Below are positions 52,331 through 61,465 of a DNA stretch of 64,000 nt, piece after piece (the first letter of the stretch is position 1; the number at the start of each line of letters is the position of its first letter). The translations under genes were made by a program, and so were the position numbers. The stretch is taken from positions 582,576 to 646,575 of the forward strand of contig JAFLSY010000001.1 of assembly GCA_022510745.1 (NCBI GenBank), in the 5' to 3' direction. The notes below the pieces were generated by a model. That model was not told the origin of the DNA. It saw only the letters and a list, made by a program, of their open reading frames with translations, and searched no databases. The stretch is from Lachnospiraceae bacterium (GTDB taxonomy: Bacteria > Bacillota > Clostridia > Lachnospirales > Lachnospiraceae).

Positions 52331-53305
52331 ATGGATTTTGGATTGACAGGTAAGTTGGGCGAGTATTATCTGGCACAACAGTATCAGAAGAATGGAGTGG
52401 CAGGGAAAAGCGGCGGTGTGAGCTTTGCGGAGATTGCGGCGGGAAAGGCGAAACAGCAGGGATGGGGAGTGACGGAAAACAGCAGTCTTGTAAATTATTA
52501 TGCCGGCATGCACTGTTCGCTCAAGGAATTTACGGATTATTATGAGGCAGAGCTGCAGGTAAAAGGAATGTCTCCGATTGATTATTCACAGGTCGTAAAA
52601 AATGCTGGAAGTTTTTCGGATGTATTTCCGGATTATCAGGTGATTACAAAGGTCGGAACCGGCAATGTGCAGCAGGGCCTGTGGGAAAGAAATGATTTTC
52701 CGTTTGATAAATATTTTGATAACAGCACGACAGTTGACGAATTGAATCACTGGAGACCGACAGGAAAAAATCCGAAGATGTCCGATCCTGTTTCGCAAAG
52801 GCGGATGCAGGCAGTCGGCCCCATGAAAATAAGCATTGTCATTCCGGAAAAGCTGCAGGAGAAGATGGATGCCGATCCTGAATATGCCCGAAAAATATAT
52901 GCCAAAGTTGCAAAATGGAAGACGGATTATGACAGGTGGGACAGGGCGGCGGTGGCATCTTTGGGACCGAGAGCGCAGGAAATTGTGGCGAAACCGTGGG
53001 AAATAAGTTACTGTCTTGTCCTTGACGAAGAAGGAGAAGTAAAACAAAGCTGTGTTTTCGGCGCTACAGGGGGAAAACTCATCGGCCCTTCTGAGGAAGA
53101 AATGCGGCAGTTTGAGGCAGAGCAGGCGGCAAAGAGGAAAAGGCGTGAGGAATATGCCCGATTGAATGAGGAAAGCGCCCTGAAACGCAAGTTGATGGAG
53201 CAGGAAGCAGATGCGAGATATTATAAGACCAGCATAACCAAAAAGACGATTCCGGTTGCAGCATATGAGCAAAATATCATGGAAGCGACGGGCATTTTGA
53301 AGTAA
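52331..53305 (+). CDS. Uncharacterised cassette effector protein, MDFG subtype
   Basis: 324 residues; the ATG at 52331 lies behind GGAAGGAG, and an in-frame upstream extension is the kinase remnant. Close homologue of the gene at 7425: MDFGLTGKLGEYYLAQQYQK, GLWERNDFPFDKYF, core IPEKLQEKMDADPEYARKIY, ESALKRKLMEQEADARYY and VAAYEQN near the end. It is longer by an insertion of about 70 residues in the first half. Now it stands alone behind a decayed operator and the cassette 3 kinase. Function unknown. Confidence 0.88.
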   Translation: MDFGLTGKLGEYYLAQQYQKNGVAGKSGGVSFAEIAAGKAKQQGWGVTENSSLVNYYAGMHCSLKEFTDYYEAELQVKGMSPIDYSQVVKNAGSFSDVFPDYQVITKVGTGNVQQGLWERNDFPFDKYFDNSTTVDELNHWRPTGKNPKMSDPVSQRRMQAVGPMKISIVIPEKLQEKMDADPEYARKIYAKVAKWKTDYDRWDRAAVASLGPRAQEIVAKPWEISYCLVLDEEGEVKQSCVFGATGGKLIGPSEEEMRQFEAEQAAKRKRREEYARLNEESALKRKLMEQEADARYYKTSITKKTIPVAAYEQNIMEATGILK

Positions 53306-53308
53306 AGT

Positions 53309-53358
53309 TATGCCTGGACTTATCATAAGGGGGCATAGGCGGCTCTGACTGCCAGAGG
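53309..53358 (+). ncRNA. Two-hairpin leader RNA element, copy D (damaged)
   Basis: Hairpin 1 is intact: TATGCC/GGCATA and CTTA/TAAG with TGGA as the internal loop (53309-53337). Hairpin 2 has the loop variant GACTGCCAGA (53347-53356), but its 3' arm no longer pairs well. The downstream frame starts here without a start codon, so a deletion joint probably lies inside hairpin 2. Confidence 0.5.
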
Positions 53359-53615
53359 ATTATGGCGATGCTGTAATTGTAGCTCAAGATGAGTTTAATT
53401 CAGTTTTTTCTCAATTTGATGGTTTGGAGATTGTAGAAACATTAACGATGGTACGAACAAATAATAATAGTCTTGTTGTTCAGTTTTCATATTTGTCCGA
53501 TAATGGAAGTGGCGTTTATGGCTTTGAAATTACCAGAGACGATTATGGAAATTACGAAATAGCTCGTCATGGTCGAGATGTTACTATTGATAATTTAGTG
53601 GAAGAGGATTCGTAG
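53349..53615 (+). pseudogene. 3' fragment of an unknown gene
   Basis: The frame is open from 53349 to the TAG at 53613, giving about 88 residues (EDYGDAVIVAQDEFNSVFSQ onwards, ending RDVTIDNLVEEDS). No ATG or ribosome site begins it; the only starts are internal TTG/ATG codons. Acidic, soluble, with a beta-rich pattern like many immunity or small effector proteins, but I cannot name a family. The N-terminal part was lost at the joint in RNA copy D. Confidence 0.5.
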
Positions 53616-53683
53616 AATAAATTTCAGCTTGTAGAGTTGTACAAAATTGAAATGTGTGAAAGGATTTTGAATAAGTAAAAGCA

Positions 53684-53992
53684 TGGCTAAACAAAGTAAG
53701 AACACCAAATAGAGATATAAAATTATCCGCACAAATAACATATAGCATATTGATTTTGCTGTTAGGAATTATATTGGGTGTGTTTTCTAAATGGCTGGAT
53801 AACATGGGAATTAATGATGCAATTTGGCTTTTGATTGCGCTTGCAATTTCGATTTATAGTCGCACACCTTTAAGAGCATGTTTGAATGTGTTTCTTTTTT
53901 TTGCAGGAATGTGTAGCAGTTATCAGTTTCTTAGGAGCGGTTGCACTGTCATATGCTTCCAGAGTGTTGATTTAATAAACACAAATTTATGA
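53684..53992 (+). pseudogene. Fragment of a small membrane protein
   Basis: A frame open from about 53675 to the TGA-free stop at 53990-53992 encodes RTPNRDIKLSAQITYSILIL and then GVFSKWLDNMGINDAIWLLI, two hydrophobic helices, and a ragged Cys-containing end. Loop-to-helix transitions around INDAIWLLIALAIS look like an internal deletion. No start site is present. It resembles DUF-type integral proteins of Clostridia found near mobile or immunity genes; exact family uncertain. Confidence 0.4.
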
Positions 53993-54462
53993 AGAATGCT
54001 CCATCGGATGACTTAATAGCTGAAATCGAAAAGGAATTAGGTTATAAACTGCCAGAATCATATATCTGGTTAATGAAGCGGCACAATGGCGGCATTCCTG
54101 CTAAGACCGCTTTTCCTGTTAATGATTCTACAAGCTGGTCAGATGATCATATTGCGATCACCGGCATTATGGGTATCGGAAGAAAAAAGATTTATTCTAT
54201 TTGTGGAGAATTAGGAAGCCAATTTATGATCAACGAATGGGAATATCCTCCTATTGGAGTGGCTATTTGTGATTGCCCTTCTGCCGGACACGATATGATT
54301 TTTTTAGATTATAGAAAATGTGGTAAGCAAGGTGAACCAGAAGTTGTGCATATAGATCAAGAATGTGATTATTAAATAACTCATTTAGCGGATAATTTTG
54401 AATCATTTATTTGCGGATTAGTTGATGAAAATACTTTTAATGATGAGATTGAAGATGAGTAA
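53989..54462 (+). pseudogene. SMI1/KNR4 (SUKH) immunity-like protein interrupted by one stop codon
   Basis: Residues 1-128 (53989-54372) carry the SUKH pattern: ELGYKLPESYIWLMKRHNGG, WSDDHIAITGIMGIG and PIGVAICDCPSAGHDMIFLD. TAA at 54373-54375 interrupts the frame, which then continues for 28 codons (ITHLADNFESFICGLVDENT) to TAA at 54460. The continuation matches the usual SUKH end, so this is one gene with a single nonsense change. SUKH proteins are immunity factors against polymorphic toxins; no toxin gene is adjacent. A 128-residue product may still be made. Confidence 0.78.
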
Positions 54463-54652
54463 ATTAAAGTTTCTCTAATTGAAAAACTAAATAACCGTCA
54501 CTGATATAGTGGCATAACAAGCGGTAGGGCATGACACTACGATTACTAAAGAGCCGAGAACAATCAAGCAGAAAATGGTGCGGCAAATAAGCTAAAACAT
54601 TGCAGGCTCTTCGTCTGTCACTAAGATACGTGTCATTGATCCATTTCTTGCT

Positions 54653-55018
54653 TTAGGTGTATATAATTTTGGCTCCAAATGGTGCCAAGGCCAGTTTTGC
54701 GATTTTGAAGCATTGAAGCCCAAACGGAATGCCTATAATTGTGATACACAGCAGCAATCCATTGATTAATGCAGCCAACGCTAAAGGAATACCGCTGAAA
54801 ATCATCCACAGGACATTTGCAAGTACAGATAAGGTGTTGCCGCCATATTGAACGTCCTTTCCAAATGGAAAAAAGGCAAGGGTGGCAAGTTTGAAGCACT
54901 GCTGACCAATCGGTATACCGATAATCGTGACGCTCCATAAAATACCGGCAAGACCCCATGAAAGACCTTGCCATAAGCCACAACATGAAAACCATATTAT
55001 ATTTCCCAAACAACCCAT
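54653..55018 (-). CDS. YccF-domain membrane protein
   Basis: 121 residues. Two repeats of the YccF pattern are seen: ILWSVTIIGIPIGQQCFKLATLAFFPFGKDV and later LLCITIIGIPFGLQCFKIAK plus LALAPFGAKI, each with a hydrophobic helix. The N-terminus MGCLGNIIWF is typical. Function of the family is unknown (inner-membrane). It stands alone on the minus strand. Confidence 0.9.
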   Translation of the reverse strand: MGCLGNIIWFSCCGLWQGLSWGLAGILWSVTIIGIPIGQQCFKLATLAFFPFGKDVQYGGNTLSVLANVLWMIFSGIPLALAALINGLLLCITIIGIPFGLQCFKIAKLALAPFGAKIIYT

Positions 55019-55643
55019 CTATTTGCCCTCGTTTCAATCAGAAGATAAACCAAAAAGCTACTAATCCTATTATACCACAAGTGACAACGTTGCAGTAAAT
55101 AATTCTTATTCAAATCTTGTGATTTTTTACAAGCTATTTCCTCCCTTAAAACCATGTAATTATGATAGCTCCTAACACCCCGGAAGAGGTAAAAAGGCGT
55201 GGATGGAAGCGGCAAAACTTATTTGATTTTCTTATTGAAAAGTAAATTACCATCGTGCATACAGTGACATTACAATCAGTAGGGCAGTGATAATATGAAA
55301 TTTTAAAAGTCGATTATTGACAAGTTGATGTAGCTTGTCAAATAGCTGTTTGTGAGGATTGAGTTTAGAGATTTTAAGATAATTAAGAGGAATGTAAAAA
55401 ACTGAATAATGTTTACCTATGGTAGTGGTTTATCCTAACGGACAATCAGCTACCTTTTTTATTTTCAGCAGCAATATACATAGCGCAGAAAGAACGAGAT
55501 ATCAAGAATGCAGAGCCTTTTGGAGCAAGGTGAAACGGAGGGAGGAATTATAATTCAAAATTTTAATCGAGATAGAATAGTAACATCAATGTGATTATGG
55601 TAAGATTCTAATTAAATAAACCTAAATTTAAGGAGACAATCAT
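55019..55643. other. 625-bp gap without a convincing gene
   Basis: Only a 27-codon frame at 55162-55245 (MIAPNTPEEVKRRGWKRQNL) looks protein-like, possibly the tail of a lost gene. The rest is AT-rich with many stops on both strands. No repeat or RNA gene recognised. The upstream region of the gene at 55644 has a TAAGGAG site. Confidence 0.5.
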
Positions 55644-56495
55644 ATGAAAACAATCAGATTACTGTATCCTGACTATGTAAGTGGAGGTCTGGAAACATAT
55701 TATTTTGGTGCTAACTTGTTGGCGCACATTCTTCCGGAGAATGAGAAACAGCCTTTGCTCAAAGTGGAAATAGCTCCACCAGATGGCAAAGAACGCAATG
55801 TTACGGATGGAATTTATGCAAAAGATGAAGTGCTTGCTGGAATAAAAAGTGCAATGACTGTAATTGAAGAAGCGAAACCTGACAAAATTATCACCATCGG
55901 AGGAAACTGTATGGTATCACAAGTTCCTTTTGATTACTTACATGGGTTGTATGAGAATGTGGGGATTGTTTGGATAGATGCTCATCCTGACGTATCGACT
56001 GTAAAAGATGATTACCCCAATGCGCATGCAATGGTGTTGGGATCACTTATGGGGTACGGGGATAGTTCACTGTCTGACTTGATGAAGAATAGAAAGTTCA
56101 GGGCGGATGAAATTCTCTATGTCGGCTTGCAGGGACTTCATGATTATCAAGAAAGGTTTCTGAAAGATGTAGGTGTTGAATTCAAAGTTCAAACGGAGGA
56201 ATTTGTATCTGATGATGAGATTTGTGCGTTTATGAATCACTTCGATCATATTCTCATTCATCTTGATATTGATGTGTTGGATGCGGCGTTGTTCCACTCC
56301 ACCTACTTTGCAAATAAGGATTTGGTTGGAGATGGAAGCGGTAGCGGCAAGATGACGATTGATAAACTGACTGCCATATTGAAAAATATCACTGATAATT
56401 CAGATGTTGTAGGATTGACCATTGCTGAATATCTTCCGTTTGATGAGCATAGACTTCGTAATATGTTTTCAGAGATCAGAATGTTTACTGATTAA
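55644..56495 (+). CDS. Arginase/ureohydrolase-fold protein with altered metal site
   Basis: 283 residues. The fold motifs are DAHPD (WIDAHPDVST, about residue 112), HLDIDVLDA (about 210) and an acidic Glu near IAEYLPFDEHR. The first motif of true ureohydrolases, GGDHS, is GGNCMVS here, so the metal-binding His is replaced by Cys and the Asp by Asn. With one Mn2+ ligand missing, arginase or agmatinase activity is doubtful; another amidino hydrolase or a non-catalytic role is possible. Monocistronic by spacing. Confidence 0.87.
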   Translation: MKTIRLLYPDYVSGGLETYYFGANLLAHILPENEKQPLLKVEIAPPDGKERNVTDGIYAKDEVLAGIKSAMTVIEEAKPDKIITIGGNCMVSQVPFDYLHGLYENVGIVWIDAHPDVSTVKDDYPNAHAMVLGSLMGYGDSSLSDLMKNRKFRADEILYVGLQGLHDYQERFLKDVGVEFKVQTEEFVSDDEICAFMNHFDHILIHLDIDVLDAALFHSTYFANKDLVGDGSGSGKMTIDKLTAILKNITDNSDVVGLTIAEYLPFDEHRLRNMFSEIRMFTD

Positions 56496-56767
56496 AATTC
56501 AGTTTGTTGGTGAGATATATTCCTATTTATCCAAACCACCATTAGCACAATCATAACGGAATAGTCACACAGCGTCAGAGCGTATAGAAAAATCTATGCA
56601 CTCTTTTTGTAAAGAAGCAGATTTATGGATAAAAAATAACTGAATATGTGTATTGCAGGAGTATCTGGAAATGCTGGATTTTGGGCATTTTGTAGGGAAA
56701 GAGACTTTATTACCCGATAAATATTTAAAGATTTCCACTGATTATGGATTCAAAGGAGGGTGCCTAT

Positions 56768-58033
56768 ATGAAACAGTACATCGCATTAGTTTTAGCAATG
56801 GTCTGTATATTCGGTCTTGTCGGTTGCGCAGGCAATTCAGGCGGAGCAACTTCTTCTGAGCATAAGAGTTTTGAATTTAAAAATGTCTCAAAACTGATAA
56901 TTATATCTGTCGATGGCAAAAGATATGAGGTCGCTGACACAGATAAGGTTCGGCAAATAACTGAAAATATTGAGTCTGTCCGGTTTGAAAAAGGTGAGTC
57001 AAGCGAAAATACCAACGGCTTTGGTCCGTTTATTCAATGGTATGATACTAAGGATAATCTCATTGCAAGTATTTCCGTTATGGGAGAGCAGACTATCAAA
57101 TATGACGGGTTTTTCTGGACAGCTACAGATGGAAACATTGATGTAGCAGTAATAAATGAAATATTGGGAAATGTCAGTCAGACAGATATCAAGGAAAATG
57201 GATATATTTCCGCAGAAGAAGCAGAAACTATACTGCGGGAGTATTTGGTCAGCTTAAACATATTGAAATCCGATTATGTACTGGAGCCTCCTGATCCCGT
57301 CTTAGGGGAGTTTGAAGATGGACAAATATATCGTTTTGAGATACGGTATGATGGCGGCGAGAGGCTGCTTGCTATTTATGGAGTAACAATAGATGGCAAA
57401 GAAATTTATATGTATAATCTTGCAGATGGCGAGTGGTTGCAGCAAAGTGGAAATGGAGATATGGATACGAATACCGAGAGTATTTACAAAGCTGTCCTTT
57501 TGGGGGAAGCCCAATTTCTCTATGTCTTTGACGGGAAGACGGAAGCTATGGATATCACAGATATACCACTTATCTTTGATGCTGATGATCCTTCCATGAA
57601 GATTTGGAATTTTTCGGTGGTTGATCTGGATAGAGATGGAGAAGAAGAGGTTATTCTCTTTGTAGTCGGTGCAGCAGGTGACATGGGTGGAAAGATGATT
57701 CTTCATCAAATTGGTGAGGAGGTTTTTGGTTACATTTGCGATAACAGAACTTTGGAAGAGTTGAAAACGGATGGAACCTTTGGTTTTTCAGATCCGACAG
57801 GGGTAGCAGAAGGTGGCATAGCCACTATTACCGATTTTTCTGAACTTGGCTATACGATTGATAAAATATCCTATGGAACTGGAACTCATGAGGGATGGAA
57901 TACTTTTATTGTAGACCACCAGCCTGCTACGGAGGAAGAATATTTCGGTGCAGCGGATATGCAAAGTGAGAAGCCGGATGCAGAGTGGTATGATTTTTCT
58001 AATGAAAGGGTTTCTGCATTTCTATTTCCTTGA
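56768..58033 (+). CDS. Lipoprotein of unknown function
   Basis: 421 residues; the ATG at 56768 follows AAAGGAGGG. Signal sequence with lipobox LVGCAGNSGG, so it is exported and lipid-anchored. The first 130 residues resemble small beta domains seen in Firmicute lipoproteins (KLIIISVDGKRYEVADTDKV). The second half contains VVDLDRDGEEEVILFVVG, an FG-GAP or EF-hand-like calcium-binding repeat (DxDxDG), suggesting a beta-propeller-like or Ca-binding region. No enzyme motif. A strong terminator follows at 58054. Confidence 0.85.
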   Translation: MKQYIALVLAMVCIFGLVGCAGNSGGATSSEHKSFEFKNVSKLIIISVDGKRYEVADTDKVRQITENIESVRFEKGESSENTNGFGPFIQWYDTKDNLIASISVMGEQTIKYDGFFWTATDGNIDVAVINEILGNVSQTDIKENGYISAEEAETILREYLVSLNILKSDYVLEPPDPVLGEFEDGQIYRFEIRYDGGERLLAIYGVTIDGKEIYMYNLADGEWLQQSGNGDMDTNTESIYKAVLLGEAQFLYVFDGKTEAMDITDIPLIFDADDPSMKIWNFSVVDLDRDGEEEVILFVVGAAGDMGGKMILHQIGEEVFGYICDNRTLEELKTDGTFGFSDPTGVAEGGIATITDFSELGYTIDKISYGTGTHEGWNTFIVDHQPATEEEYFGAADMQSEKPDAEWYDFSNERVSAFLFP

Positions 58034-58053
58034 CAGATGAATAATGCCGGAAT

Positions 58054-58090
58054 AAGCAGGGGCGGTATTGTGCCGCCCCGCTGTTTCTTT
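58054..58090 (+). terminator. Rho-independent terminator
   Basis: AGCAGGGGCGG-tattgtg-CCGCCCCGCT stem followed by GTTTCTTT, ends the lipoprotein gene. Confidence 0.85.
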
Positions 58091-58290
58091 AAATACATCT
58101 ATGGGGTACTGCCATAACGGGTAGGCGGTCAGTCCTTCTTAGCAGAGGGACTATCAATACTTGCTTTTATCTGTTTCACCGCATAATATAGGAGTACGCA
58201 GAATCAAATGTGGTATTCGAGCAAAAGTTTGTATTAAGCGGCGGCCGGGAAATGGGGAATATCCAAGTGTCATTTTTTTAATGTTTCCAA

Positions 58291-58310
58291 ACTACACATG
58301 AAACACAAAC
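58291..58310 (+). promoter_or_regulatory. Candidate regulator-binding site before the response regulator gene
   Basis: ACTACACATGAAACACAAAC. It matches 17 of 20 positions with 60489-60508, upstream of the lipoprotein gene at 60581, suggesting autoregulation and co-control. Confidence 0.55.
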
Positions 58311-58342
58311 TACTATGATATGCTCTTTGTGGAGGTGGTACT

Positions 58343-59014
58343 ATGCAAAGAATTCTAGTTGTGGAGGATGACTTTGACATTCAAGAGCTTTTGCAAAACT
58401 TTTTGCAGGAGGCTGGTTACAATATAACCGTTGCAAATGACGGGGTAGAAGCATTGTCTGTTTTTGCAGACGATCAGTTTGATTTGATATTGCTGGATGT
58501 TATGCTTCCTAAAATTGACGGATTTAGCGTTTGCGAACTGATACGCAAGCAGTCACAGATTCCTATTATCATGCTGACTGCGTTAAGTGGAGAAGAAGAA
58601 CAGATTAGGGGATTGGATTTACAAGTGGATGATTACATCACAAAGCCCTTTTCCATGCCTGTATTAGTGCGTAAGATTGCAGCCGTTCTTCGTCGCACCA
58701 GTCATCAGCAGGAAGATCAGCATTGTACGATCAGCTATCAAAACCTTATCTTAGATTTAGACAGTTATACCGCAGCGGTAAACGGTAATACTTATGAATT
58801 GACGCAAAGGGAATTTGAAGTGCTGCGTGAATTGTTGGCAAATCAGGGACGGGTCATGACACGCCAAAATTTATTGGATAAGTTATGGAGGTATGACTTT
58901 TATGGGGACGAGCGTGTAGTTGATACACACATTAAAAATCTACGCAAAAAGTTAGGAATCGAATTCATTCGGACTATCAGAGGGGTGGGATACAAGATTG
59001 ATAAAGAGAATTAA
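58343..59014 (+). CDS. OmpR/PhoB-family response regulator
   Basis: 223 residues, ATG behind GGAGGTGG. Receiver domain with EDD at 8-10, acceptor Asp in LLDVMLPKIDG and Lys in ITKPFS; winged-helix DNA-binding domain with LTQREFEVLRELLANQGRV and DTHIKNLRKKL, VGYKID at the end. It overlaps the kinase start by 17 bp. Likely binds the site at 58291-58310 and its match at 60489-60508. Confidence 0.94.
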   Translation: MQRILVVEDDFDIQELLQNFLQEAGYNITVANDGVEALSVFADDQFDLILLDVMLPKIDGFSVCELIRKQSQIPIIMLTALSGEEEQIRGLDLQVDDYITKPFSMPVLVRKIAAVLRRTSHQQEDQHCTISYQNLILDLDSYTAAVNGNTYELTQREFEVLRELLANQGRVMTRQNLLDKLWRYDFYGDERVVDTHIKNLRKKLGIEFIRTIRGVGYKIDKEN

Positions 59015-60431
59015 AAGCAGTCTGCTTGCAAAAGTTTTTATTATAACAGCCCTGCTCCTGATTGGAGTGAGCTTTCTTGTATATGGTGTTTTAGCCTGTT
59101 TTATGCCGGAAACATATTCTAATGAGCTGAATGAAAGTCTGGATGAACAGACAAGGGCGTTTATTGCAGAAATATCGCAAATGTCAATGGAGGAAAGCGG
59201 GGACCTATTTGATCGGTTTCTGGATAACACTAACATAGACCACATGGAACTGTTTGGACATGATGGCAGGCAGATAGACCTGCCGGGTAAAGATAGAGAA
59301 AGCTTTAATGATGCAGTAACTGAAATGGTTGCTGAAGATACTGCGTGGAATATGGATATTGATAACATACCTACCATATCCGGCAGCTACCCTTTCTCAT
59401 TCCTCGGAGATGATAGGGAGTACACACTAGTTGTTTATGGCGCTGCAGGACAAGTAGCAGAGTTGCAACGCTCATTTGTACGGGTTTTGCCTTTGCTTGC
59501 ATTGATAATTGTTATCGTATCATTCATTGTGTCATGGATTTTTTCTCATCTGATCACAAAACCCGTACTAAAAATCAGCCGTATCTCCAAAGAAATGTCG
59601 GAATTAAAACTGGAGTGGCAGTTAGATGAACAGCGTTCTGATGAATTGGGAACATTGGAGGCAAGCCTTAACTACTTATCTAGGCAGCTTAGTACAACTT
59701 TAAATGATTTGCAAAAGGCGAATCGGCAGCTTGAACTTGATATTGAACATGAAAAGGCATTGGAGCAGGCCCAAATGGACTTTTTCTCTGCTGCTTCGCA
59801 TGAATTGAAAACTCCTGTAACAATTATCAAGGGGCAGCTAGAGGGGATGCTTCTTGGCATAGGGGCATATAAAGACCGTGAAAAATATCTCTCCAGATCA
59901 TTGGAAGTTGCAAATACGCTTGAAACTATGGTACAGGAATTATTGACGGTTTCAAGGCTGCAGACATCCAATGCAGATTTTAAATCAGACCATTTTGATT
60001 GTGTTCCTATGATACAAAGCTATTTAAGGGAAACGGAAGATCTGATTGTAAGTAAGGAATTACAGATTAATCTGGATATTCCAGCCACTGTTTTTATAAA
60101 TGGCAACAGGCTTCTGATGGAAAAGGTTTTTTCCAATCTGATAGGTAATGCAATTAAGTATTCTCTACAGGGGGCAGACATCAATATATCAATCCAAGAA
60201 AATCAGGATAAATATTTATGCTGCATAGAAAATAGCGGCACATATATACCGGAAGAGGATTTTTCAAAGATATTTGAAGCCTTTTATCGTGTTGAGCAAT
60301 CCCGCAGCCGTAAAACCGGCGGCAGTGGACTGGGGCTGTATATCGTGCAGAAAATCTTACAACTGCATGATAGTTGTTGTTATGTCTGCAATACTAAAAC
60401 AGGCGTTAAGTTTTCTTTTGAACTTTCATAA
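58998..60431 (+). CDS. Sensor histidine kinase (HAMP, HisKA, HATPase)
   Basis: 477 residues. The TTG at 58998 follows AGGGGTGGGA by seven bases. Two membrane helices (residues about 12-35 and 163-188) flank an outside domain; a HAMP region and the HisKA motif SAASHELKTPVTIIKGQL (acceptor His) come next, then HATPase motifs NLIGNAIKYSL and GGSGLGLYIV. This is the cognate kinase of the regulator encoded before it. The stimulus is unknown; the membrane topology is that of an envelope sensor. Confidence 0.94.
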   Translation: MIKRIKSSLLAKVFIITALLLIGVSFLVYGVLACFMPETYSNELNESLDEQTRAFIAEISQMSMEESGDLFDRFLDNTNIDHMELFGHDGRQIDLPGKDRESFNDAVTEMVAEDTAWNMDIDNIPTISGSYPFSFLGDDREYTLVVYGAAGQVAELQRSFVRVLPLLALIIVIVSFIVSWIFSHLITKPVLKISRISKEMSELKLEWQLDEQRSDELGTLEASLNYLSRQLSTTLNDLQKANRQLELDIEHEKALEQAQMDFFSAASHELKTPVTIIKGQLEGMLLGIGAYKDREKYLSRSLEVANTLETMVQELLTVSRLQTSNADFKSDHFDCVPMIQSYLRETEDLIVSKELQINLDIPATVFINGNRLLMEKVFSNLIGNAIKYSLQGADINISIQENQDKYLCCIENSGTYIPEEDFSKIFEAFYRVEQSRSRKTGGSGLGLYIVQKILQLHDSCCYVCNTKTGVKFSFELS

Positions 60432-60488
60432 AGTGTAATGGCTGATAAGCAGGCGGTGGGGTGTCAAAGTTCCACCGTCTATTCTTTA

Positions 60489-60508
60489 ACTACACACAAA
60501 TCACAAAC
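60489..60508 (+). promoter_or_regulatory. Second copy of the candidate regulator-binding site
   Basis: ACTACACACAAATCACAAAC, 73 bp before the start codon at 60581. A GGCGGTGG/CCACCGTC hairpin at 60455-60480 ends the kinase gene just upstream. Confidence 0.55.
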
Positions 60509-60580
60509 GAATCCCAATTCTATCACAAAGAGTTTTAATATAATTTAAGCAACTTCAAAGAAAGGAATAATGTTTATACT

Positions 60581-61441
60581 ATGAAAAGACAAATACAATT
60601 TATACTAACCCTTTGTGTCGTGATGCTTCTGGGGTGTTTAGCCGGATGTGGACAAAGGGCGTCACAAGACGGTTCTATTGCCACTGGGCCAAGAGCTTTA
60701 TCAGAAACAACGAATGTGTCTGCTCCTGTCCTTGTTATGGTTGCTGAAAATGGAGAGAAAAATGATGCTTCTTATGGGGAGCAGTTTAAGCCCTACGAGC
60801 AATTTGGCATGACATATGATGCCAACAAAAATGAACTGTACTATAATGGGAAACTGGTACGGTGGTTTGAGGATTATTACCCAATAGCAGATAATTCACT
60901 GGCAGGTAATGACTTTTTCAATGAAAATGGGGCAGTAGATGTATATGCTGTCCGTGACCTTAGCAGCTTTGTCCGATTTGACGACGGTTCTTTTGACCCC
61001 AGTGGGAAGTTGGCCGGATTAAAAGAATTTTCAGAGGAAGAATTTGATGCCCGTGACATTGACGCAATTAAAAATCCAAAACCTGAAATAGCAATCACCG
61101 GTGATCCTGTTTCTGATGATGTGATTAACACATGGCTTATAGAATACAAAGACTTTGGCGTTACCTATGACAAAGACAATGACCAATGGTATTTCAATGG
61201 GGAAAAAGTCCGTTACTTCCGGGATGTTCTAACCTCCAATGGTGAAAGCTTAACCGGCGGAAAATTTCATGGGGCTATACGAACATTAGGCAATGGAAAT
61301 GGAACGGTAGACATCTATACTATCCGTGATTTTAATACTCCAAATTCGGAGGGAAATGGTTCTCTAACAGACATTAAGGCATATAGTCAACAGGAATTTG
61401 ATGAACATACCCAAGGGAACTTTTCAAGTAATGGTAGTTGA
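60581..61441 (+). CDS. Lipoprotein with two tandem copies of a YDxNG domain
   Basis: 286 residues, ATG behind AAAGGAATAATG-type site. Signal sequence and lipobox LAGCGQ. Two homologous halves are visible: FGMTYDANKNELYYNGKLVR with VDVYAVRD, and FGVTYDKDNDQWYFNGEKVR with VDIYTIRD, each about 85 residues. The pattern resembles the C-terminal repeats of BlaR1-type peptidase proteins in Firmicutes, but the peptidase part is absent. It shares a promoter site with the two-component genes upstream and is a probable member of their regulon. Function unknown. Confidence 0.86.
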   Translation: MKRQIQFILTLCVVMLLGCLAGCGQRASQDGSIATGPRALSETTNVSAPVLVMVAENGEKNDASYGEQFKPYEQFGMTYDANKNELYYNGKLVRWFEDYYPIADNSLAGNDFFNENGAVDVYAVRDLSSFVRFDDGSFDPSGKLAGLKEFSEEEFDARDIDAIKNPKPEIAITGDPVSDDVINTWLIEYKDFGVTYDKDNDQWYFNGEKVRYFRDVLTSNGESLTGGKFHGAIRTLGNGNGTVDIYTIRDFNTPNSEGNGSLTDIKAYSQQEFDEHTQGNFSSNGS

Positions 61442-61465
61442 TAGAACAATAGGTTCACCTTATTA

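Larger units (their letters stand above)
58034..58342. other. 309-bp gap before the OmpR-type two-component genes
   Basis: Holds the terminator at 58054-58090 and, at 58291-58310, a 20-bp site also found before the lipoprotein gene at 60581. Otherwise nothing recognised. Confidence 0.6.

Noticed and set aside
58125..58165. Possible fifth copy of the two-hairpin RNA (AGTCC...GGGACT)
   Set aside because: The loop lacks GACTGACAGA, hairpin 1 is missing and no effector gene follows.
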